Virus record (IMG/VR): IMGVR_UViG_3300047586_000034
Location: 1 to 43,485 of that record
Reading direction: 5' to 3' (one strand)
From: a virus
DNA length: 43,485 nt
The position numbers were made by a program, and so were the translations under genes. A model generated the notes under the pieces. That model was not told where the DNA came from and did not search any database. It worked only from the letters and a program-made list of their open reading frames with translations. Numbering within the stretch: position 1 is the first letter of the stretch; each line of letters starts with the position of its first letter. Positions 31,606 through 38,792 of the stretch are shown piece after piece.

Positions 31606-31798
31606 GGCATAGTTTCTTAAGTGCAGCCAATTCCACTGGTGGTATGTTCACATCAGAAAACACTTTTATTGCGGTGGTTTTTCTGGCTGGGTCAATGACA
31701 CAAAGCAAGTGGTATTCGTTAGCAAGGTGTTCCTCAATGTTCTTTGTGTCAGGCATTTGGAAGTTGTCTGGCGCTAAAATTACGATGATTGGTTTCAT
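31586..31798 (-). CDS. Hypothetical protein, 70 aa
   Basis: A 70-residue alpha/beta protein (MKPIIVILAPDNFQMPDTKN; EYHLLCVIDPARKT). No family recognised. It lies one base after the gene at 31800 and overlaps the next by 20 bases within a run of putative head-tail joining genes, so a small structural or assembly role is likely. Confidence 0.75.
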   Translation of the reverse strand: MKPIIVILAPDNFQMPDTKNIEEHLANEYHLLCVIDPARKTTAIKVFSDVNIPPVELAALKKLCHGSTRP

Positions 31799-31799
31799 A

Positions 31800-32231
31800 C
31801 TAACACTTTTTTTCGTTTAACACGGGTATCACATCCAGCGTCAGTGCCCAGCCTATGCAGCCAGCATCATAACGCTTCTCCGTAATCTTGGTGGCGGGTA
31901 TGCTGCCAACCTTCTGGAATGAACCCGATCTGACGAGGCTGTTGATAAATGCCTTGCAGGTGGTTAATAAGTTTTCAAGTATCGGTTCGTTGTGTATTGC
32001 CAAGTCCTCAACGGCCACCTGCCGTACTATTTCAACGATAGTGGGCGGGTAATGTTCCCTGTGGCTGTTGCCGCTGGGCTCAAATGTAATGGTGTCTGGC
32101 TCAAGTATTATGCCCACCGTTTCACCTGCCTTAATCGCATCGGCTGTTATGTTTGCCAGCTGTGCGCTTTCATACAGTATGCGGGTGCAGCCTGCTACCG
32201 TGAGGGCTGTTGTCAGTTGTGTACGTATCAT
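31800..32231 (-). CDS. Head-tail joining / tail terminator-like protein, 143 aa
   Basis: A 143-residue protein (MIRTQLTTALTVAGCTRILY start; TVGIILEPDTITFEPSG; WALTLDVIPVLNEKKC end) whose length and alpha-beta-beta-alpha-beta pattern fit tail terminator or head-tail joining proteins. Overlaps the gene before as ATGA. The function is inferred from position and size. Confidence 0.65.
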   Translation of the reverse strand: MIRTQLTTALTVAGCTRILYESAQLANITADAIKAGETVGIILEPDTITFEPSGNSHREHYPPTIVEIVRQVAVEDLAIHNEPILENLLTTCKAFINSLVRSGSFQKVGSIPATKITEKRYDAGCIGWALTLDVIPVLNEKKC

Positions 32232-32923
32232 TTCGTTGCCGTTTTTGGTTTGTTCATTATCGCCATCAGCCGCTCCCTGTACGCACCCTCCTCCTTGGCC
32301 AGCATGAACCTCACGAGGCAGTCATCGTATGGCAGAAGCATCACTTCGTCGGCTGTGCAGTGGAATTGTTCTTGTAAAAATATCAGTGATGTGAGGGTAG
32401 CAAACCTGTTAAGCGTTTCAACGCCAGCAGCCCTTTCTTCGGTCGTGGGCTCACGGTGTAACAGTGTGTGTTCACGTTTTGCCAGCTGTTCCATAAGGCT
32501 TACAAGGTGTATGGCCACGGGGTAAAGTGTAACCACTGGCGAAGATAGAATCTTTTTTCCAAACAGCAACGCCCTCCGTTCGTCCCAACGCTTTCCAGTA
32601 TATACAGGGTAAAAATATCCAGCCACGTACCGCAGTATGACACCCACATCGAAGGGTTCCTCGGTTGTCAAATACAGTTTTTGGCCGTAACACAGGTTGG
32701 CACAAAACACCTCCAAGTCCTCTGGCACTGGCATTGTGCGCCTGCCTATGCGCAGCACTGGTGGCACGGGTAAACTGCTCAGCCCCTCAACGATACCTGC
32801 GTACCGTTCGGGTGCAAACAGCACATGCCACAGCGTCAACTTGCGTACTGGTACGATGCCACCTGCCAGCATCACAGCCTTGGCAGCTTCCAGTTTCGTT
32901 ATCCATGTCCTTAACCATGCCAT
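32228..32923 (-). CDS. Hypothetical protein after large terminase, 231 aa
   Basis: A largely helical 231-residue protein. It has a Trp-rich start (MAWLRTWITKLEAAKAVM), a middle with YLTTEEPFDVGVILRYVAGY and a C-terminal YDDCLVRFMLAKEEGAYRER. It overlaps the terminase gene by 13 bases and the next gene as ATGA. It could be a tail-assembly chaperone or a structural adaptor; no family can be named. Confidence 0.75.
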   Translation of the reverse strand: MAWLRTWITKLEAAKAVMLAGGIVPVRKLTLWHVLFAPERYAGIVEGLSSLPVPPVLRIGRRTMPVPEDLEVFCANLCYGQKLYLTTEEPFDVGVILRYVAGYFYPVYTGKRWDERRALLFGKKILSSPVVTLYPVAIHLVSLMEQLAKREHTLLHREPTTEERAAGVETLNRFATLTSLIFLQEQFHCTADEVMLLPYDDCLVRFMLAKEEGAYRERLMAIMNKPKTATK

Positions 32924-34071
32924 TGATCGACGCCTCCCCCGCCCGTCTGTGTGTATTGGAAATAGTACCGCCCTGCATCTATCAGGTGGTTAAAGGCATC
33001 AATGGGTATGCCTGCCTTTTTGTCCGACCAGATATACTGGTTGAATTCCTTGGCCAGATTGGCACTGTCCTCGGTGACAATGAAGTCATATCCCTGCATG
33101 ATCTTAATGGCCTCGGGAACTGACCAGCCATCCTTCGCTTTGTTGGTACGTTTGATGTTGAAGTTTTTACCCAAATCCTTTATCATACGTGCGTCTGCAC
33201 TGTCGGCAATTATCAGATCGTGCCGCTTGCAGTGGTAGCCAATCAGTGTGCGTAAATCCTCTGTGCTGTTGCCGCTTTTGTACACCCGTTCATCCCAGTA
33301 CACCTTCAGCCCCTTATCATCCACCACCATACGCACCAGTGCATCGGGCGCATTGAAACCGAAGTCCAGCCCATGCCCATACGCCTTGCCTGTTGGCCAT
33401 TCGCCGTAATGCCAGTTGGGAAAGATACACCCCTCCAGTTTGCCCAGCTGCCCCAGCCCGTAAACCTTCCACCAGTTCTCAAAGCCCTCTTTATCCTTCT
33501 TTTGTTCTATGTTGAACCGTTCCGATTCTGGCAGCCACGGGTTGTCAAGGTACGTGCTGACGATTACGAAGTGTTTGAAGTTAGGCATCACCTTGGTAAA
33601 CAGCCAGAATTCTTGGTCTGGGTTGAAATCGACAAACACAGTGCCCTGTGTACGGCTGGCCAGCTGGTCGTATACTTCGTATGTGATCTTGCGGTTACAT
33701 TCGTTTATGTACAGTATGTCCCTGCGTATGCCGTGTGCCATGGCAATGTTGCCCTCTACCCCAAAAAATACCACGGTGGAGTTCCCGATGTAATACGTGC
33801 TGGTTGATATGTTTTTCATCAGTGAAGGTATCTCACCAAAACTTTGCAGTATGCGGTCGAAGTCGGCCATCGCCCCAGACTTCAGGTGTGGCAGGGCGTA
33901 ACTGACCACCCATATACGCAGGCCAGTTTTGCTGCGCCGTGCCAGCAGGTAAAGCAACTGAAGTATACTGTACGTTTTACTGCTTCCCTGCCCGCCTTGG
34001 TTGATGATCAACGGCTCGCCACGCTGGTACGCTTCAAGGTTTTTGAAAAAGGTTTTACTCAGGTTTGGCAT
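32911..34071 (-). CDS. terL: Terminase large subunit
   Basis: A 386-residue motor protein. The ATPase half has Walker A GGQGSSKT (26-33), Walker B DILYINECN (118-126, Glu124 catalytic) and a coupling-like VSTYLDNP. The nuclease half has the RNase H-like acids Asp236 (GLDFGFN), Asp290 (IIADSADARMI) and Asp365 (HLIDAGRY). It powers DNA packaging into the prohead and makes the cut. Overlaps the small subunit gene by 17 bases. Confidence 0.95.
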   Translation of the reverse strand: MPNLSKTFFKNLEAYQRGEPLIINQGGQGSSKTYSILQLLYLLARRSKTGLRIWVVSYALPHLKSGAMADFDRILQSFGEIPSLMKNISTSTYYIGNSTVVFFGVEGNIAMAHGIRRDILYINECNRKITYEVYDQLASRTQGTVFVDFNPDQEFWLFTKVMPNFKHFVIVSTYLDNPWLPESERFNIEQKKDKEGFENWWKVYGLGQLGKLEGCIFPNWHYGEWPTGKAYGHGLDFGFNAPDALVRMVVDDKGLKVYWDERVYKSGNSTEDLRTLIGYHCKRHDLIIADSADARMIKDLGKNFNIKRTNKAKDGWSVPEAIKIMQGYDFIVTEDSANLAKEFNQYIWSDKKAGIPIDAFNHLIDAGRYYFQYTQTGGGGVDQWHG

Positions 34072-34519
34072 CTTTGTCTTTTTCGGCGTTCAAAAAGTCC
34101 TTAAGCATTCTGGCTTCTTCTGGCGTGCTTACCTGTACCGTAATGTCCCATGGCAACTCACCCTCACGCTTTATTATGCTGCGCTCATCATAGCCCCTGT
34201 CCTTGTTTTTGGTCTTGTTATAAAAAATAATGCAGGCCGTGTCTGGCCTGCTTACCCACCCAATTAACTTACCTGCTGCATCTGTTTTGGGTATGCCCTT
34301 CATTAAGGTAAGCAGCTGGCTCTCGCCAAAATCCTTCATCGCCTCCCGTTCCTCCTCCACCGCATCACGGAAGCGTTTATCCTCTGGGTTGTTATACCAC
34401 TCATAAAACGCCGTGCGGCTGATGCCAAACGCTTTGCAGCTGCGGCTTACATCGGTGGCATTGCTGCGGAAAATGGGGATGAATGCCAGCCTTTCGTCAA
34501 TTGTATACTCCTGTGCCAT
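34055..34519 (-). CDS. terS: Terminase small subunit
   Basis: The 154-residue protein has a helix-turn-helix in the first 60 residues (NATDVSRSCKAFGISRTAFY), an oligomerisation-type helical middle, and a charged C terminus (DAKPE). It lies directly upstream of, and overlaps, the large subunit gene. It should bind the packaging start site and load the large subunit. The 123-bp gap before it holds an inverted repeat GTTGAG...CTCAAC. Confidence 0.9.
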   Translation of the reverse strand: MAQEYTIDERLAFIPIFRSNATDVSRSCKAFGISRTAFYEWYNNPEDKRFRDAVEEEREAMKDFGESQLLTLMKGIPKTDAAGKLIGWVSRPDTACIIFYNKTKNKDRGYDERSIIKREGELPWDITVQVSTPEEARMLKDFLNAEKDKDAKPE

Positions 34520-34566
34520 GGCTTTTTTATACGTGTGTCAACCGTGTAAAGTTGAGCCAAATTTTG

Positions 34567-34656
34567 TTAATCTGCAAACTCAACCATTTTCTGTTTGCCT
34601 TTTTGGTCAGCTGTGGTGGGTGCTTTGGCCTGTGGCCGCTGGTCATTCGTGGTCAT
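34567..34656 (-). CDS. Possible 29-residue ORF
   Basis: ATG at 34656 opens a 29-codon frame, overlapping the end of the frameshifted gene by 14 bases, and reads MTTNDQRPQAKAPTTADQKG then KQKMVEFAD. The composition (Gln/Lys/Thr-rich) is plausible for a disordered peptide, but nothing else supports it. It could equally be an alternative end of the gene at 34643-34959. Confidence 0.2.
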   Translation of the reverse strand: MTTNDQRPQAKAPTTADQKGKQKMVEFAD

Positions 34657-34959
34657 CAATATTGCAGGCAAGTGCGCTTTTAATTTTCTCCATGTACTTG
34701 CGTATGTCCCATGCCTGTACTGGTGCAACATTTAAGCTGGCAGCCCAGTGCTTTGCAATTTCCTCGGTCACGGGGTTATGGCATATATCGCACCACTGCC
34801 CAGAAAGCGGGTAAAGGGCGGGTGGCTTTCTGTCTCGGGTACATCAACCCGCAGCATGTTTGTACCTGCAATGTTCTGCTCGATACACTTGCCAGCAATC
34901 TGGTTGTGCCCGAACAGTTCAATAATTGCCCATGCTTCAAATTTCTCGGCTGTTTCCAT
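34643..34959 (-). CDS. Conserved small protein interrupted by a -1 frameshift
   Basis: The first frame (34959 to TGA at 34768) encodes 63 residues (METAEKFEAWAIIELFGHNQ...AIYAITP). The next codons in the -1 frame continue naturally as VTEEIAKHWAASLNVAPVQA, WDIRKYMEKIKSALACN, to a TGA at 34643, giving about 105 residues in all. The two frames join at a CCCC tract (near 34771-34774) if one base is read twice. I recall intact full-length relatives in other Bacteroidota phages, with the second part fused. Sequencing error, real indel or programmed shift are all possible. The start follows AACGAAA. Confidence 0.65.
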
Positions 34960-34965
34960 TTTCGT

Positions 34966-35130
34966 TTACATTTTATAGTCAATATTCCATTTCTGTTTTA
35001 CTGCCCTGCGTATACCCCGTGCGCTCAGGCCTTTTGCAGCCTGCTGGGCAACCCATATCTTTATTTCCTTAAACATTTCATCGCTCACTACCTGTGGCGG
35101 CACTTGGGGTTTCTGTTTTTTTGTTTCCAT
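34966..35130 (-). CDS. Small protein, 54 aa
   Basis: A 54-residue, lysine-rich protein (METKKQKPQVPPQVVSDEMF, ...GLSARGIRRAVKQKWNIDYK M). The second half could form a small helix-turn-helix. Its first coding bases share an 18-mer with the small gene crossing the circular join, and the palindrome CATCCTGTATACAGGATG lies 25 bases upstream. It precedes the frameshifted gene by 6 bases. No family is recognised. Confidence 0.6.
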   Translation of the reverse strand: METKKQKPQVPPQVVSDEMFKEIKIWVAQQAAKGLSARGIRRAVKQKWNIDYKM

Positions 35131-35155
35131 GATCGTATTTTTAGCACGCTGGGGT

Positions 35156-35173
35156 CATCCTGTATACAGGATG
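35156..35173. repeat. Perfect 18-bp palindrome, iteron consensus
   Basis: CATCCTGTATACAGGATG is its own reverse complement and is the perfect form of the near-palindromes that end both iteron arrays (18436-18453 and 18557-18574). It lies in the short gap between the chimera gene at 35194 and the small gene starting at 35130, so it could act as an operator for that gene, bound by the same protein as the arrays. Confidence 0.8.
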
Positions 35174-35193
35174 CATCCACCCAGCCAGTGCGG

Positions 35194-35448
35194 TTATGAG
35201 AAACGGGCTCTCAAAAGTACAGTGAAAGCGTGGAAAAAATCACGGTTGCAGCTGCTCAGTTCAACGTATGTGGTTTGCTCCTCTGGCCATGTGTGTATTG
35301 CAAAATGGCTCTCGGCCAGCAGGTATAGACAGGTGTAACCCTGTGGCTGCCATGGGAAGTCGGCCACAGAGGCCACCAGCTGCTTGAACTTGGCATCGGT
35401 GATATACCGTGGGTTGGCGTCGTTCAGCTTAATTTCTTCAATCTTCAT
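35194..35448 (-). CDS. ParB-like start fused to AdoMet-decarboxylase-like catalytic core
   Basis: The 84-residue product begins like ParB/sulfiredoxin-fold domains (MKIEEIKLNDANPRYITDAK, FKQLVASVADFP) and then switches to an AdoMet decarboxylase (SpeD) core: QPQGYTCLYLLAESHFAIHT then WPEEQ and VELSSC. Ser47 in the ESH self-cleavage site, His52 and Cys67 keep the +5 and +20 spacing of bacterial SpeD (Ser63, His68, Cys83). The SpeD N-terminal beta chain is missing and the C terminus is about 10-15 residues short. ATG at 35448 is used, since upstream codons look non-coding. It may be a deletion fusion of two genes. Activity is doubtful. Confidence 0.7.
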   Translation of the reverse strand: MKIEEIKLNDANPRYITDAKFKQLVASVADFPWQPQGYTCLYLLAESHFAIHTWPEEQTTYVELSSCNRDFFHAFTVLLRARFS

Positions 35449-35531
35449 ATTTCGTGTTATTGGTGTGTAACGTGCTGTTTGCGGGCATATCGCCCTTGGG
35501 CTGTACGTGCGTGCCTTTATGGCAGCGTTGG

Positions 35532-35972
35532 TCAGACAAATTTCAGCCTTGGGGCTGTTTCCACATACTCCAGCGGTGGTGCGCTCACTGGCAGTGTGCC
35601 GTTCATATAGTTCGTCAGGCACTCTCGGCCAGCTGCGAAGCCATTAACAAAAAAAGCGGCATACCCCAACTGGCGCAGCCGCATTATAATTTCAATCTGT
35701 TCCTTAAGGTGCTGGTCGGCACGCTGGCCGCCATCCTTGCGCAGTACCGTTTCCGTGGTAGCCTTGCACTCCAGCATTAAGCCGTAATACCCCGCCTGTG
35801 GCTTTAGTATTATCAAATCTGGTATGCCCCTGCTGCTTTTAAGTGGTTTAACCTTTTTGGCCAGCCCTATGGGCAGCCGTACCCCGCTTAAGTCACTGGT
35901 AAAAATAGCCTCGGGGTAGTTTGTGCGCAGGTAATTGCAGAGCAGCGCTTGTACATAATCTTCGTGTTTCAT
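35532..35972 (-). CDS. VRR-NUC domain nuclease
   Basis: From ATG 35972 the 146-residue protein is a PD-(D/E)XK nuclease of the VRR-NUC type: Asp52 in RGIPDLIILKP and Glu68-Cys-Lys70 in LMLECKATTE, followed by a Gln-rich helix (DQHLKEQIEIIMRLRQLGY) and a typical YAAFFVNG strand. Such stand-alone domains cut branched or structured DNA in phage replication or recombination. It is the first gene after the terminator at 35985-36057. A TTG start at 36026 is rejected because it would lie in the hairpin. Confidence 0.85.
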   Translation of the reverse strand: MKHEDYVQALLCNYLRTNYPEAIFTSDLSGVRLPIGLAKKVKPLKSSRGIPDLIILKPQAGYYGLMLECKATTETVLRKDGGQRADQHLKEQIEIIMRLRQLGYAAFFVNGFAAGRECLTNYMNGTLPVSAPPLEYVETAPRLKFV

Positions 35973-35984
35973 CTTGGCAGGTGT

Positions 35985-36057
35985 AAATAAAAAAAGCAGG
36001 CAATGTAAAGGCTGGTATACCGTCATGGGTTTCCAGCTTCATTACAAGCCTGCTTTT
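35985..36057 (-). terminator. Long intrinsic terminator after the replication operon
   Basis: An imperfect inverted repeat joins AAAAGCAGGC (35992-36001) with GCCTGCTTTT (36048-36057), and inside it AGGCTGG (36009-36015) with CCAGCTT (36033-36039), around a 17-base loop. On the minus strand the stem ends in seven T. It lies in the 153-bp gap after the PP-loop gene and should end the transcript that began at 363-393. Symmetry means it may also block readthrough on the other strand. Confidence 0.85.
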
Positions 36058-36125
36058 AGTAAAATTGGTCATGGGCAACAAAATACGTCATTATTTCCCT
36101 TACCAACAAATTAAGTTTCTAACAA

Positions 36126-37016
36126 CTAAAATACCTCACAACTTTCTGAGCAGCCATTGCTTGTATCAAGGTCAAAAAGCAATAACTGTTTGTCTGTTTC
36201 TGGTACTGTTTTGCTGTCATCTTCGGCCTTGTTAAAAGGCTGTTTTGCAAGTTCCACCAATTCCGCAATGCTCATATTATTACGGAAAAAGTGTATTGGC
36301 AGCTTAATGTTAAGGTTGTGCTTTTTATGCTCGGGCACAAAATACTCATACTTTTTTTCCATTGCCTGCCACCAATCAACTGCCTCTGGCCTTTCCTTAA
36401 TGCTGGTAAGCAGTTTGCGCAATGATTTTTTAAAGCACAAATCACAATTCCCCTCATACCCCTTAAGCTTTAAATCAAACGGGGCAGCCAACCAAAAGCG
36501 GTTAATATCAGCCTTTACAGTGCCCGCCTTTATAAGTGGGTATATATACCTTTCCTTCACCGCCCTCGGGCTTATCCTGTCAAACTCATCAGCCCTTATA
36601 CCAATGGCAGTAAAATACCCACGCCAACCAATTTGGCGGGCATAGTTTTTTATAGTTGCCCGCTTAAGTTCTATGGTACAAAATGGCGTTCTTACATTGC
36701 AAATACCAAACTTTTTAAACAGCAATTCAAAAGGCTCACCATTGCGGCTGGCGGTGGCGTTATTTACAACCTTTGCCCTAATGCCATGCCCTGCGCCAAA
36801 TTCAGTGCCCGTAATCCCCTCAATCCAAACGGTATTAAAGCCCAGTACGTCATCGCATTGTTGTATAAATTGCAGGGTTTCTTCGCGTTCTTTCCCTGTG
36901 TTTGCAAAAACTACAATCATTTCATACTGTTCTTTATATTCCCGTAAAAGTAATTGGGTCATAAAGGCACTGGTGCGCCCCCCGCTAAAGCTTATTAACA
37001 GCTTTGGCTTATTCAT
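36126..37016 (-). CDS. PAPS reductase/DndC-like PP-loop enzyme
   Basis: The 296-residue protein has a PP-loop ATP-binding motif SFSGGRTS (9-16), a VFANTGKEREETLQF strand-helix as in PAPS reductase and DndC-type enzymes, RTPFCTIELKRATI, and a CDLCFKKS Cys pair. Family members adenylate a substrate to move sulfur or other groups. In phages this could serve base or backbone modification. No other Dnd or modification gene is present, so its substrate is unknown. It overlaps the previous gene as ATGA and is the last before a terminator. Confidence 0.85.
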   Translation of the reverse strand: MNKPKLLISFSGGRTSAFMTQLLLREYKEQYEMIVVFANTGKEREETLQFIQQCDDVLGFNTVWIEGITGTEFGAGHGIRAKVVNNATASRNGEPFELLFKKFGICNVRTPFCTIELKRATIKNYARQIGWRGYFTAIGIRADEFDRISPRAVKERYIYPLIKAGTVKADINRFWLAAPFDLKLKGYEGNCDLCFKKSLRKLLTSIKERPEAVDWWQAMEKKYEYFVPEHKKHNLNIKLPIHFFRNNMSIAELVELAKQPFNKAEDDSKTVPETDKQLLLFDLDTSNGCSESCEVF

Positions 37017-37639
37017 TCCCCTTCCTCCTTATCCTTTTTGGCGTTTTTGCGCTTATTAAGGGGCTTGGCCTCTTTTACTGGGGGCTTGGGTTTCATGCCA
37101 CCATCAATCCACTCCTCGTTACCTGCCATCTGGTTCCAAATCTCCCCCTTTTCCAACTCGGGTATATCCCGTATGGCGCAAAGCTTAAGCTGTTTGTCCA
37201 TGTAGGTATAAAAGTAATACCGCCCTTTGTATGCCACCCTGTACGTGTACTTTTCGTCCAGTTCCATATCCTTAAGCCCCCGCTTAACAGCTGCGGCCAA
37301 ATTGTGGGCGTGCTGGGTGTTGGCGTTAAGTGCATCCTCGGCCTGCTTTTGTACCTTTTTGGCAGCAGCCAGTTTGTTTTCAGCATCCGAAAGTTCAGCC
37401 TCATAAATAGGCAGTTGATCTTCCAGCAGTGCCGTGTACTGGCCACGCATCTTGGCCTTTTCCGTATTATCCAGCAGCCGTGCCACTGGCAGGCGTTGGT
37501 TGGTACACGTAAGGTTTGCCATGTGCTTCTGTGCCTCCTCGGCTGTTGCAAACTCACCCAAATTTACTGGCATCTTACTGCCATCGTGGGTTACGTTAAA
37601 TTCAATGTTCACTGGTCTGTAAAATTCACTTGTTTCCAT
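37013..37639 (-). CDS. Coiled-coil hypothetical protein, 208 aa
   Basis: From ATG 37639, the protein begins METSEFYRPVNIEFNVTHDG, has a coiled coil at about 60-125 (QLPIYEAELSDAENKLAAAK, KVQKQAEDALNANTQHAH), then a compact YTYRVAYKGRYYFYTYMDKQ region and a lysine-rich tail. No family recognised. It is followed by the PP-loop gene with an ATGA overlap; a role in replication or recombination is only suggested by place. Confidence 0.75.
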   Translation of the reverse strand: METSEFYRPVNIEFNVTHDGSKMPVNLGEFATAEEAQKHMANLTCTNQRLPVARLLDNTEKAKMRGQYTALLEDQLPIYEAELSDAENKLAAAKKVQKQAEDALNANTQHAHNLAAAVKRGLKDMELDEKYTYRVAYKGRYYFYTYMDKQLKLCAIRDIPELEKGEIWNQMAGNEEWIDGGMKPKPPVKEAKPLNKRKNAKKDKEEGE

Positions 37640-37671
37640 AAGCAATTTGTTACTTGGTTTATACTAAAAAA

Positions 37672-38199
37672 TTAAAGTGGTTTATCGGCATTTTCTACCC
37701 TTTCCTTTTCGGCTGCATCTATTGCCGCCGTTTCCTTTTCTGCAATAGCCGCCATCGGTTCAATTAAGCGCTGTTCAATTTCGGTCACTTCCTTGCGCAG
37801 CTGCGGCTCGGTTTCCATAAGCAGGGCGCACTTAGTTTTACCAAATTGTACATTGTTGCGGTTATTACCAAGGGCATTGGCAATTTCATGCTGGCTGCCG
37901 TATTTAACGCTAAAGTACCAAATCACCTGCCGTACCCGTACCAGTTCTTTGTACCTGCGCTTACCCCGTACATCACCCAGCGCCACGCCATAATACTGTA
38001 CGGCCACCTGTTCAATTACCATAAGGCGTTCAATGCGTGCGCTGGTTTCACCCTCCACCTGTTTCCACTTAAGGAAACCAGCCAAAAGCTGCTCGGGGCT
38101 GTTCTCGGTGCGGTGTGCTGTAAAAAACTGGGCAAAGGCCAGCATTTCGTAATACGTGTACTGCCTTGCCCTCAGTGCTGTTCGCTGTGCTGCTGTCAT
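37672..38199 (-). CDS. DnaA domain IV-like DNA-binding protein
   Basis: The 175-residue protein carries, at about 65-135, a pattern close to the DnaA C-terminal DNA-binding domain: YYGVALGDVRGKRRYKEL, VRVRQVIWYFSVKYG, IANALGNNRNNVQFGKTKC, where DnaA has the R-x-x-x-v-x-x-R-q-v-a-m-y-l and R-D-H-T-T-V signatures. The ATPase domains are absent. It may bind the phage origin, such as the iteron region, and guide the helicase loader. The ATG overlaps the exonuclease stop as ATGA. Confidence 0.7.
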   Translation of the reverse strand: MTAAQRTALRARQYTYYEMLAFAQFFTAHRTENSPEQLLAGFLKWKQVEGETSARIERLMVIEQVAVQYYGVALGDVRGKRRYKELVRVRQVIWYFSVKYGSQHEIANALGNNRNNVQFGKTKCALLMETEPQLRKEVTEIEQRLIEPMAAIAEKETAAIDAAEKERVENADKPL

Positions 38200-38792
38200 A
38201 TCCCAATTATTTTACGGCGTTTCATTTCAAAAAAGCACTTGGCTGTTGCCTCTATATCGGCAGCTGCATTGTGCTGGTCTTCAAACTCGCACCCAAAAAG
38301 GGTGGTGTGCAGTTCCTTAAGCTTTGGCCATTTAAAGCCGTACTGTGTTTGTATTTTGCATACATCAACGCTGGCCAGCATGGTGCAAAAGTGCGGCTTA
38401 TCGTTTACATGGTTGGGCATTTCTTGCCGTATAAATTCAGCGCCAACAATTTTTTCATCAAAAGCCATGTTATGCGCCACCACCTTGTCAGCCCACTTAA
38501 TCATCATGGCAAAATCGCCCAGTACCATGCGCAGGTTCTTACCCTCCTCCATTGCCCTTGCTTGGGTTACCCCATGCAGCTTGGCCACTTCGTCTGGTAT
38601 TATAAAGCCATCGGGCTTAATTATCACGTTGCACCGTGCCCAGCTTTTTTCAATACCTCCAATATGGTTCTGTTCGTCATACGCCAGCCATGACAGTTGC
38701 ACCAGCCTTGGCCAGTTGTCAACGTCCGTCACAGGGGCTTTGTAATTCTTAGGCAGCCCCGTGGTTTCTGTGTCTAAAAATAGGTATCTCAT
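38196..38792 (-). CDS. DnaQ-like 3'-5' exonuclease
   Basis: The 198-residue protein shows all three DEDDh exonuclease motifs: Asp7 and Glu9 in FLDTETTG, HNMAFDEK (107-114, Asp112), and His174/Asp179 in HNAAADIEAT. It should remove nucleotides from 3' ends in proofreading or nucleotide scavenging. With no phage polymerase present it may act with the host replisome. Start and stop overlap both neighbours by four bases. Confidence 0.9.
   Translation of the reverse strand: MRYLFLDTETTGLPKNYKAPVTDVDNWPRLVQLSWLAYDEQNHIGGIEKSWARCNVIIKPDGFIIPDEVAKLHGVTQARAMEEGKNLRMVLGDFAMMIKWADKVVAHNMAFDEKIVGAEFIRQEMPNHVNDKPHFCTMLASVDVCKIQTQYGFKWPKLKELHTTLFGCEFEDQHNAAADIEATAKCFFEMKRRKIIGI

Noticed and set aside
30992-32923. 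Tail-assembly chaperone pair with programmed frameshift
   Set aside because: No slippery site with an overlapping extension in the -1 frame was found before the tape measure.
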